Shown: positions 1 through 5,788 of the stretch, in pieces | Numbering within the stretch: the stretch's first letter is position 1 | Layout of the letters: each line of letters begins with the position of its first letter | Origin: Parachlamydiaceae bacterium | GTDB lineage: Bacteria; Chlamydiota; Chlamydiia; Chlamydiales; Parachlamydiaceae | Assembly (NCBI GenBank): GCA_030679615.1 | Contig: JAUXSJ010000266.1 | Location: forward strand, 1 to 6,229 | DNA length: 6,229 bases | Direction: 5' to 3' | The notes under the pieces: model-generated | Seen by the model: the letters and a program-made list of their open reading frames with translations, nothing else | What the model was told of the DNA's origin: nothing | Database searches by the model: none | Made by a program: the position numbers and the translations under genes

Positions 1-1929
1 TTAACGATTTTTGGTGAAGCCACATTACCAGATATTTGTCCAATTGAGACAAGGAAAAAAGCAGAAGAAATACTTGGATCTCATGCAAGATATAAAGAAT
101 TAAATCCATTGTTAGTGCAACGCACACTTAATAATTTTATAGATAGTTTAGATCCAGCGAAAACTTATTTTTTAGAGCCTGAAATCCATCCTTGGTTAGA
201 AGCTAAGGAAACGTTATTACAACAAATTCTTGACGCTTATCATAAAAATGATTTTTCAGTTTTTGAACAGATTCATGAAAAATTTAGAAAAGCCATAGAA
301 AGAAAACAGGGGTTAGAAAAAGAAATTGAAGATATGGATCTTCCTGGTGATGTTCAACCTGATGAATTTAAAGAAATGAATTGGTTGAATAATGAAGAAG
401 AATTAAAAACCAAATTAATAAGGATTCGTGCCCTGCAGCTGAATACAATCTCTAAATTAAATTCTGAAATGCAGGAAAGATCGTTAAGATGGTTGGTCAA
501 GAGAAAAGTGAAAAGAGAAAATGAGCATTTGAATCCAAATCTTGAAGAGAGGCAGAAATTTATTTTATCGCTTGTGTTGAAGTCAATCGCAAATGCTTTG
601 GACTCACACACGTTTTATTACACCCCTTTGGAAGCTAGTCAAATTAAAATTGAAGTACAGCAAAGACTATTTGGGATTGGTGCGCAATTAAGAGATGATG
701 TTAGTGGTTTGCGTGTGACAAAGTTGATAGATGGTGGGCCAGCTTTATTGGGAAAACAGCTTAAAGTTAAAGATCTCATTATAGCTGTCAACGGCGAGCC
801 TATTGTTGGAATGGATATTGAAGATTCAGTTTCTATGATTAGGGGAGAAGTAAACACACCTGTAATATTGACTATTTTAAGAAATATTGAAGATAAAGAT
901 GGAACAAAGAAAGAGGAAAAGCTTGAAATTACTATTTTAAGAGGAGAGGTTGTTTTAAAAGAATATCGTTATAAGAGTGATTATGAATGTTTTGGTCATG
1001 GAGTGATTGGATATTTAAAATTATTTGCTTTTTATCAAGACAATGACTATTCATCTGCCAAAGATTTAGAAAATGAAATTAGAAAACTAAAAGAAGATCA
1101 TCGTTTATTGGGATTGATTCTTGACTTAAGATATAATTCAGGGGGATTGTTATACCAAGCGGTAAACGTATCAAGTCTATTTATGTCAAAAGGAATCGTT
1201 GTTTCCATTAAAGATGAAGATGGAGAAATTCAGCATCTTCGAAATTTAGATGGGACAGTGATATGGGATGGTCCCCTCATTATTCTAGTCAATCGTTTAA
1301 GTGCCTCTGCTTCTGAAATTGTTGCTCAAACATTACAAGATTATGGATGTGGGCTTGTTGTTGGAGATGACCACACCTTTGGAAAAGGATCTTATCAAGT
1401 CCTTACCTTGGCTACACATAATGATAAAGAGCCGGTGAATTCAAAGGGAGAATTTAAAGTGACTCGAGGTTGTTATTACACCCCTTCAGGAGAAACGCCT
1501 CAATTAAATGGTGTTCAATCTTCTATTTGTGTTCCAGGATTATTATCTGAATCTGAAGTGGGTGAAAAATTTGCAAAATTTCCATTGGAAAGCGATAAAA
1601 TTAAACCTAATTTTGTCGATGACTTATCTGATGTTCCTCTTTTAAAAAGGGAAAAATTAAGAAAATTTTATCAATATGGTGTTCAAGAAAGAATGCAAAC
1701 ATATACTCCTTACATAGAAAAATTAAAGGAAAATTCATCGCATCGTATTGAATCCCATCAAAATTATCAAAATTTCCTAAAAGAGATTAGGAAAAAGGAT
1801 CGTTCAGATGACGCTATTATCGAAAATTTTGGTTCAATAGATCTACAGCTAGATGAAGCCTATGCTATTATGAAAGATTTGCTCATTATGATGAAAGAAG
1901 ATGGACTTTTACAAACTTCAAAAAAATAA
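1..1929 (+). CDS. tsp: Tail-specific protease (Tsp/Prc, S41 family), 5'-truncated
   Basis: C-terminal 642 codons of a carboxy-terminal processing serine protease; the frame is open from base 1, so the true start and any signal peptide lie upstream. The TTG at 109 is internal to the conserved N-terminal domain. Residues are window codons. The N-terminal Tsp domain (about 1-220) shows HARYKELNP, NNFIDSLDPAKTYFLEPE and DSHTFYYTPLEA. A PDZ domain (about 226-300, GIGAQLRDD, GGPALLGKQLKVKDLI) binds substrate C-termini. The S41 catalytic core follows (about 330-510), with NRLSASASEI and TFGKGSYQ. The expected catalytic residues are Ser436, Lys462 and Asp447. The C-terminal domain (about 520-642) is charged and helical. 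Family members degrade misfolded or tagged periplasmic proteins; the Chlamydia trachomatis homologue is CT441. Ser-to-Lys spacing is 26, against 25 in E. coli Prc, because of one extra residue (DDHTFGK). gltX follows after 43 bases. The family call is secure; substrates are unknown. Confidence 0.95.
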   Translation, partial: LTIFGEATLPDICPIETRKKAEEILGSHARYKELNPLLVQRTLNNFIDSLDPAKTYFLEPEIHPWLEAKETLLQQILDAYHKNDFSVFEQIHEKFRKAIERKQGLEKEIEDMDLPGDVQPDEFKEMNWLNNEEELKTKLIRIRALQLNTISKLNSEMQERSLRWLVKRKVKRENEHLNPNLEERQKFILSLVLKSIANALDSHTFYYTPLEASQIKIEVQQRLFGIGAQLRDDVSGLRVTKLIDGGPALLGKQLKVKDLIIAVNGEPIVGMDIEDSVSMIRGEVNTPVILTILRNIEDKDGTKKEEKLEITILRGEVVLKEYRYKSDYECFGHGVIGYLKLFAFYQDNDYSSAKDLENEIRKLKEDHRLLGLILDLRYNSGGLLYQAVNVSSLFMSKGIVVSIKDEDGEIQHLRNLDGTVIWDGPLIILVNRLSASASEIVAQTLQDYGCGLVVGDDHTFGKGSYQVLTLATHNDKEPVNSKGEFKVTRGCYYTPSGETPQLNGVQSSICVPGLLSESEVGEKFAKFPLESDKIKPNFVDDLSDVPLLKREKLRKFYQYGVQERMQTYTPYIEKLKENSSHRIESHQNYQNFLKEIRKKDRSDDAIIENFGSIDLQLDEAYAIMKDLLIMMKEDGLLQTSKK

Positions 1930-1957
1930 AATTTATTACATTGTTGATCATTTAAAT

Positions 1958-1962
1958 AAGGA
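1958..1962 (+). promoter_or_regulatory. Ribosome binding site of gltX
   Basis: AAGGA lies 10 bases before the ATG at 1973 and supports that start. The following residues (SVRVRIAPSPTG) are the canonical GluRS N-terminus, so no longer form is needed. Confidence 0.7.
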
Positions 1963-1972
1963 TATCTAGATT

Positions 1973-3481
1973 ATGTCAGTTCGTGTTCGAATCGCTCCTT
2001 CTCCTACTGGAGATCCGCATGTAGGAACAGCATACATTGCTCTTTTTAATTTAATTTTCGCTAGACACCATCAGGGTCAATTTATTTTACGAATCGAAGA
2101 CACTGATCAAACAAGAAGTCGGCCTGAATATGAACAGAATATTTTTTCTGCTTTGAAATGGTGTGGAATACATTGGGATGAAGGTCCGGATATCGGTGGA
2201 CCTTACGGTCCTTATCGTCAATCAGAACGTTTTTCTATTTATAAACAATATGCTGAAGAACTCGTTGCAAAGGGAAAAGCATATAAGTGTTTTTGTACGC
2301 CAGAAGATTTAGAAGAAATGCGTGAACTGGCTTCTAAATCTGGGGGCAGACAAGGATATGATCGTCGTTGCCGCCATCTGACTCAAAAAGAAATTCAAGA
2401 AAAAGAACAGGCAGGTCTTTCTTATGTGATTCGCCTTAAAGTGCCAACGACTGGTGAATGTGTTTACGAAGATGCTATTAAAGGAAGAATCGTGTTTCCA
2501 TGGGCTGACATCGACGATCAAGTCTTATTGAAGTCTGATGGATTTCCCACTTATCATTTAGCAAATGTAGTCGATGACTATTTGATGAAAATTTCGCATG
2601 TTATTCGTGGGGATGAATGGATGAGTTCTACTCCAAAACATATCTTACTTTACGAGTCATTTGGATGGGCCCCACCCGTATTTATGCATATGCCTTTGTT
2701 GCTTGGAAAAGATGGTAAAAAATTATCAAAACGCAGAAACCCAACATCCATTTTTTTCTACCGAGATAGTGGATACTTGCAAGAAGCGTTAATTAATTTT
2801 CTTACATTAATGGGTTATAGCATGATCGGTGATCGTGAGATCTATAACTTAGATGAAGTAATTAAAGAGTTTGATTATAAACGCATAGGTGTGTCAGGGG
2901 CTGTTTTTGATGTTCAAAAACTGGATTGGATAAATCAACAGTATTTGATGAATAATATTCCTGTCGATCAATTATGGAATCGAATTAAAGAATGGAGTTT
3001 TAACGATGCATTTATGCAACGTTTAATGCCACTTTGTCATGCTCGAATAAAAACTTTCGGGGATTTCATGGATTTATTTGGTTTTCTTTTTGTGAATCAT
3101 CTGCACTACAGTGATTCTTTATTTGAAGTAAAAGATTTAACAAAAGAACAACGGTGTTATTTGTTACAGTCTATTATTTGGGAAATGGACGAAACAGAAA
3201 ATTGGGGAGCCTCTGGAATTAATCAAGCTTCTAGAAAAGTGGCAGAAGTTTTTGGAGTCAATCATAAAAAAGCTGTCATGCCATTATTATTTGGAAGCCT
3301 GATGGGAAAAATTCAAGGACCGCCTTTATTTGATTCGGTTGAAATTCTAGGAAAAGATCGGACACGTGCACGTTTATTGAAAAGCATAGAATTTTTAGGC
3401 AGTATTTCAAATAAAAAAATGCATATTCTTAAAAAAGCTTGGCATGATAAGCAAGCAAAAGAATTGATGGTAAAAGAATAG
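1973..3481 (+). CDS. gltX: Glutamyl-tRNA synthetase (class I)
   Basis: Charges tRNA-Glu with glutamate using ATP, in the cytoplasm. The 502 residues are a normal full length for bacterial GluRS. The class I HIGH-type motif is PSPTGDPHVGT (residues 9-19) and the KMSKS-type motif is KLSKR (250-254), just after LLLGKDGK. A zinc site is visible as C106-x-C108-x24-C133-x-H135, the same spacing as the Cys98/Cys100/Cys125/His127 site of E. coli GluRS. RIEDTDQTRSRPEY and the VIRGDEWMSSTPKH segment are further family signatures. The C-terminal third is the more variable anticodon-binding region. Chlamydiae generally lack GlnRS and rely on a non-discriminating GluRS plus GatCAB, so this enzyme may also charge tRNA-Gln; that is inference, since the anticodon-recognition residue was not identified. 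It may be co-transcribed with the upstream protease gene. A terminator-like hairpin follows the stop. Confidence 0.97.
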   Translation: MSVRVRIAPSPTGDPHVGTAYIALFNLIFARHHQGQFILRIEDTDQTRSRPEYEQNIFSALKWCGIHWDEGPDIGGPYGPYRQSERFSIYKQYAEELVAKGKAYKCFCTPEDLEEMRELASKSGGRQGYDRRCRHLTQKEIQEKEQAGLSYVIRLKVPTTGECVYEDAIKGRIVFPWADIDDQVLLKSDGFPTYHLANVVDDYLMKISHVIRGDEWMSSTPKHILLYESFGWAPPVFMHMPLLLGKDGKKLSKRRNPTSIFFYRDSGYLQEALINFLTLMGYSMIGDREIYNLDEVIKEFDYKRIGVSGAVFDVQKLDWINQQYLMNNIPVDQLWNRIKEWSFNDAFMQRLMPLCHARIKTFGDFMDLFGFLFVNHLHYSDSLFEVKDLTKEQRCYLLQSIIWEMDETENWGASGINQASRKVAEVFGVNHKKAVMPLLFGSLMGKIQGPPLFDSVEILGKDRTRARLLKSIEFLGSISNKKMHILKKAWHDKQAKELMVKE

Positions 3482-3487
3482 ACCTCA

Positions 3488-3528
3488 TTTGGACTCACTT
3501 TGCTTTTACGAGCAAATGGAGTCTCAAA
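3488..3528 (+). terminator. Imperfect hairpin downstream of gltX, terminator-like but without a U-tract
   Basis: TTTG and GACTC (3488-3496), two unpaired bases, then TTTGCT (3499-3504) pair with AGCAAA (3511-3516), two unpaired bases, GAGTC (3519-3523), one bulged T, and CAAA (3525-3528), around a 6-base loop. The stem is about 15 bp with an AC/TG internal mismatch. It starts 6 bases after the gltX stop, where a terminator would sit. It is followed by A residues rather than T residues on the plus strand, so intrinsic termination is doubtful. It could instead stabilise the 3' end of the gltX transcript or regulate mscS. Confidence 0.4.
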
Positions 3529-3548
3529 AAAGATCTAATAACAAAAAA

Positions 3549-3554
3549 AAGGGA
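3549..3554 (+). promoter_or_regulatory. Ribosome binding site of the mscS gene
   Basis: AAGGGA lies 7 bases before the ATG at 3562, good Shine-Dalgarno spacing that supports the chosen start. No convincing promoter was found in the 80-base gap after gltX. Confidence 0.65.
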
Positions 3555-3561
3555 ATAAAGT

Positions 3562-4716
3562 ATGTCCATTGCAGAATATGTTGATCCATTTTGTTACTTT
3601 GGAACCTGCTCAGCAGCAGCTCTCGAAGGAAAATATGGTCCTTTAATTCAAGCTGGTGTCATTATTCTCTTTTTTTTGATTTTTAATTTTATTGTTAAAA
3701 CTTTGCTTTTAAAACTTAAAGATCAAATAAATCCATCTAAACACGCTTGGGGATGGAGTTTTGTAGCTGCCATCCCTAAACCTTTGGGTTACTTGGTATG
3801 GTATGTTGCCTTGATTTGTTCGTTGGATACAATTAGTTCAGGTTTTTTTGACGTGCATTTATTAAAAATCCATCATCTGTTAAGTGTAGGAACCGTTCTT
3901 GCTTTTGGATGGTTTCTCCTTCGATGGAATGCAAAGGTCTGTCATGCATTCATGGAAAAGAGTCAAAATAATGGCTGCAAGATGACATCTGGGAAACTGG
4001 ATATGATCAGTAAGGTCGCGACAATCGGTATTATTTTTTTGACTTTATTTCTTCTTTTGGATGTTACCGGTAGAAGTGTACAAACGCTCATTGCTTTTGG
4101 AGGAATAGGTGGATTAGCCTTAGCATTTGCTTCACAGCAAATGATTTCCAATTTTTTTGGTGGGTTAATGGTTTATATGACTCAGCCATTTATGATTGGT
4201 GAATGGATTGTTTTGCCGGAAAAAAATATTGAAGGACATATAGAAGAAATTGGTTGGTATTTAACATGCATACGTAATTTGGAAAAAAGACCGATTTATG
4301 TTCCAAATGCAATCTTTACACAAACAATTGTGATTACTCCTTCTAGGATGACTCATGAACGCATTAAAAACATTATTTCACTTCGTCATTGTGATATGAC
4401 TGTTGTTAAAGTCATTGTGGATGAAATTAAATCGATGCTTTTAAATCATTCATCTATTGATCAACATCTCAAAGTTGAAGCATATTTCTCAGGTTTTGGT
4501 CAAAATGGATTAGAAATTGAATTTTCAGCATACATGTCTAAAGCATCAGGTGGAAATTTTTCAGCATTAAAACAAGATATTTATTTTAAAATTGCAGAAA
4601 TTGTTAAAAAGAATCATGCACAGTTATCAACTCCTGTTAATGTGATTGAAATCCCTGGTGGTGTTGGAGTAAGTGTTCATCATCAAGAAGGAATGCCTTT
4701 ATTAATGAAGCGATAG
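3562..4716 (+). CDS. MscS-family mechanosensitive ion channel
   Basis: Inner-membrane channel of 384 residues that by family opens under membrane tension and releases solutes during hypo-osmotic shock. Hydrophobic segments lie at about 28-50, 65-88, 104-122 and 149-167, followed by the pore-lining helix at about 172-206. That helix has the family's small-residue pattern GGIGGLALAFASQQMISNFF (180-199), then GGLMVYMTQPFMIGEW. The cytoplasmic beta domain follows, with EGHIEEIGWYLTCIRN (224-239), YVPNAIFTQT (246-255) and SRMTHERI (from 261). The C-terminal alpha/beta domain runs to the end. Five predicted membrane segments and this length resemble the YnaI/MSL-type branch more than the three-helix E. 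coli MscS of 286 residues. The downstream phosphatidyltransferase gene starts 11 bases after the stop, so the two are probably co-transcribed. Gating threshold and ion preference cannot be read from sequence. Confidence 0.9.
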   Translation: MSIAEYVDPFCYFGTCSAAALEGKYGPLIQAGVIILFFLIFNFIVKTLLLKLKDQINPSKHAWGWSFVAAIPKPLGYLVWYVALICSLDTISSGFFDVHLLKIHHLLSVGTVLAFGWFLLRWNAKVCHAFMEKSQNNGCKMTSGKLDMISKVATIGIIFLTLFLLLDVTGRSVQTLIAFGGIGGLALAFASQQMISNFFGGLMVYMTQPFMIGEWIVLPEKNIEGHIEEIGWYLTCIRNLEKRPIYVPNAIFTQTIVITPSRMTHERIKNIISLRHCDMTVVKVIVDEIKSMLLNHSSIDQHLKVEAYFSGFGQNGLEIEFSAYMSKASGGNFSALKQDIYFKIAEIVKKNHAQLSTPVNVIEIPGGVGVSVHHQEGMPLLMKR

Positions 4717-4718
4717 TC

Positions 4719-4721
4719 GAG
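4719..4721 (+). promoter_or_regulatory. Very weak Shine-Dalgarno before the pgsA-like gene
   Basis: Only GAG (within TCGAG) lies 6 bases before the ATG at 4728, in the 11-base gap after the mscS stop, and the rest of the gap is T residues. Translation of the second gene probably depends on ribosomes finishing mscS (translational coupling). Inference from spacing. Confidence 0.35.
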
Positions 4722-4727
4722 TTTTTT

Positions 4728-5255
4728 ATGATTTTAACTTATCCCAATATTTTGTCAGCTTTAAGAGCTCCTTTAGCACTTTTTTTTATATGGGAAAATA
4801 CATTTGCCCGCGCAGTGATTGTTGTTTTAGCAATGTTATCCGATTGTTTAGATGGGTATTTGGCTCGACGATATAAAACAACGAGTCAATTTGGTGCTTG
4901 TTTAGATCCTATAATGGATAAATTTTTTGTTATTGTTGTTTTTTGTATGTTTATTCTAGAAGGCAAACTTGAAGCGTGGCAAGCTTTGGTGTTGTTGTCA
5001 CGTGATTTTGGTGTGCTTTTATTTGGAATTTATTTAATTTTACGCCACAAATGGACAAAGTTTCGCTTTCATTCAATTTGGTCTGGTAAAATATCTACCA
5101 CCCTTCAATTTTTAGTGATGCTTGCATTAATTTTTCAAATGAATATTCCTTCATTTATTTATAGTTGTTTTATTATTTTAGGCTTTGCCGCATTTTTTGA
5201 ATTGTATTTAGGGATACAAAAAAAAATGTATGATAGTAAGAATCAGTTAAAATAA
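4728..5255 (+). CDS. pgsA: CDP-alcohol phosphatidyltransferase, PgsA-like
   Basis: Integral membrane enzyme of 175 residues. The class signature is complete: D39 then D42-G43-x2-A46-R47-x8-G56-x3-D60-x3-D64, which binds the divalent metal and the CDP-diacylglycerol head group. The N-terminus (YPNILSALRAPLALFFIW) matches the typical PgsA opening with a PNxLSxxR-type motif before the first membrane helix. Further hydrophobic helices lie at about 27-37, 66-78, 84-103, 123-138 and 143-160. The length fits CDP-diacylglycerol:glycerol-3-phosphate phosphatidyltransferase, which makes phosphatidylglycerol phosphate. The signature is shared with phosphatidylserine synthase and cardiolipin-type enzymes, so the substrate is inferred. 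The start was chosen because it immediately precedes the conserved PNILS segment. It is probably translated in coupling with mscS. No clear intrinsic terminator follows; the large foldback element begins about 40 bases downstream. Confidence 0.85.
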   Translation: MILTYPNILSALRAPLALFFIWENTFARAVIVVLAMLSDCLDGYLARRYKTTSQFGACLDPIMDKFFVIVVFCMFILEGKLEAWQALVLLSRDFGVLLFGIYLILRHKWTKFRFHSIWSGKISTTLQFLVMLALIFQMNIPSFIYSCFIILGFAAFFELYLGIQKKMYDSKNQLK

Positions 5256-5342
5256 TAAGGAATTGTTTCTGGTTTAAACAACGTTCGGTTCTGTTCAATG
5301 GTGTTACATTAAAAAAATGTTATTACATCCAAAGGCGTAAGT

Positions 5343-5508
5343 ATAAAATGCCGTCCTTTCAGGACTCGATGATTATTTTACGTTTACCCAGGAGAGTGTG
5401 ACCTCTTTGGTTGGAAAGTGAAACTCATGCTTACTGAAGGTAATCAGCAGGCTGTCTCGGCCTGAATCTATTTTGGCTATCAGGCCGGGACGGCCTGAAT
5501 ACCTTCTT
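5343..5508 (+). repeat. Left arm of the foldback element
   Basis: 166 bases from ATAAAATGCCGTC to GAATACCTTCTT. Hand alignment with the reverse complement of 5549-5717 gives 8 substitutions (7 of them transitions) and 3 one-base gaps, about 93% identity. The inner half (from about 5436) is nearly identical, with only 2 differences in about 73 bases. Confidence 0.92.
5436..5506 (+). ncRNA. Inner hairpin within the left arm
   Basis: 5436-5465 (starting GAAGGTAATCAG, ending GGCCTGA) is complementary to 5480-5506 (TCAGGCC to TACCTTC), with a 14-base loop at 5466-5479. The stem is about 26 bp, with a 3-base CAG bulge and one A/A mismatch. Two positions are T/G, so they form wobble pairs in plus-strand RNA. 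Each side also contains a small palindrome, CAGGCC-5-GGCCTG in the right half. Whether an RNA is made is unknown; this is a structural call only. Confidence 0.5.
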
Positions 5509-5548
5509 TAGGCCTTCGCTGCTTTGAAATACCGATCCGTTGGGCTTG

Positions 5549-5717
5549 AAGAAGGTATTCAGGTCGTCCCGGCCTGATAACCAAAATAGATTCAGGCCGA
5601 GACAGCCTGCTGATTACCTTCAGATAAGCATGAATTTCACTTTCTAACCAAAAGAGGCCATACTCGCCTGGGGTAAACGTAAAATAATCATCGAGTCCTG
5701 AAAAGACGGCATTTTAT
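5549..5717 (-). repeat. Right arm of the foldback element
   Basis: 169 bases, the inverted partner of 5343-5508. It carries three extra single bases relative to the left arm, seen in its reverse complement as one more C in the CCCC run, one more T in the CTCTTTT run, and a T in GCTTATCTG. Divergence of the arms argues against an assembly artefact or a very recent duplication. Confidence 0.92.
5551..5621 (-). ncRNA. Inner hairpin within the right arm
   Basis: Counterpart of the left-arm hairpin. 5551-5577 pairs with 5592-5621 around a 14-base loop (5578-5591). Read as minus-strand RNA, two of the three differences between the two half-stems become G-U wobbles; on the plus strand they are C-A mismatches. 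The better fold therefore follows the arm's own orientation. Expression is not shown. Confidence 0.45.
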
Positions 5718-5788
5718 GCTCACTCTTCAATTAACAATAATTTTTTTAACTTAATACCATTGGATTTACGCCTGGATAGAATAATAAA

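Larger units (their letters stand above)
5296..5762. repeat. Large foldback (near-palindromic) element, MITE-like
   Basis: A 467-base intergenic structure bounded by a 23-bp outer inverted repeat (5296-5318 and 5740-5762, 20/23 matching, starting CAATGGT). Inside lie two long arms in opposite orientation (5343-5508 and 5549-5717) around a 40-base centre. A poorly conserved stretch of 22-24 bases separates the outer repeat from each arm. It contains no frame of useful length; ATG-started frames in the arms stop after about 17-22 codons. The arms are more GC-rich than their AT-rich surroundings. Direct repeats that would mark target-site duplication were not seen next to either proposed edge. 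The whole gap 5256-5788 has no other gene; 5256-5295 holds nothing recognisable. Candidate identities are a non-autonomous transposable element, a decayed pair of inverted repeat copies, or an intergenic structured RNA. Confidence 0.85.

Noticed and set aside
109..111. TTG codon as the start of the protease gene
   Set aside because: The frame is open upstream to base 1 and codes for conserved N-terminal Tsp sequence (HARYKELNP), so the TTG is internal and the gene is truncated by the window.
354..857. Minus-strand open frames inside the protease gene (354-611, 639-857)
   Set aside because: They lie opposite strongly conserved coding sequence, have no family resemblance and no ribosome binding site of note; shadows of the real gene.
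1941..1968. Possible promoter before gltX (TTGTTG, 16 bases, TATCTA)
   Set aside because: The -10-like box would sit only 4 bases before the ATG and overlap the space after the Shine-Dalgarno, leaving no room for a leader.
2309..2521. Minus-strand open frame inside gltX
   Set aside because: Opposite the zinc-binding region of GluRS; no independent evidence of coding.
3313..3498. Minus-strand open frame overlapping the gltX end
   Set aside because: Mostly antisense to the gltX C-terminus; Phe/Ser-rich composition typical of antisense to Lys/Glu-rich coding.
3963..4151. Minus-strand open frame inside the mscS gene
   Set aside because: Antisense to the conserved pore-lining helix; no supporting features.
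5307..5320. ACATT-AAAAA-AATGT stem as terminator of pgsA
   Set aside because: Only 5 weak AT-rich base pairs and no T-tract; too weak to call, and it lies within the outer inverted repeat.
5349..5418. Small peptide starting MPSFQDSM in both arms of the foldback element
   Set aside because: Stops after about 17 codons in the left arm and about 22 in the right. The three one-base gaps between arms shift the frame, so selection for a protein is not supported.
5333..5773. AGGCGTAA (5333-5340) and TTACGCCT (5766-5773) as the element's true ends
   Set aside because: An 8-bp inverted match, but at non-equivalent distances from the arms, one inside and one outside the outer 23-bp repeat; probably chance or a rearranged remnant.
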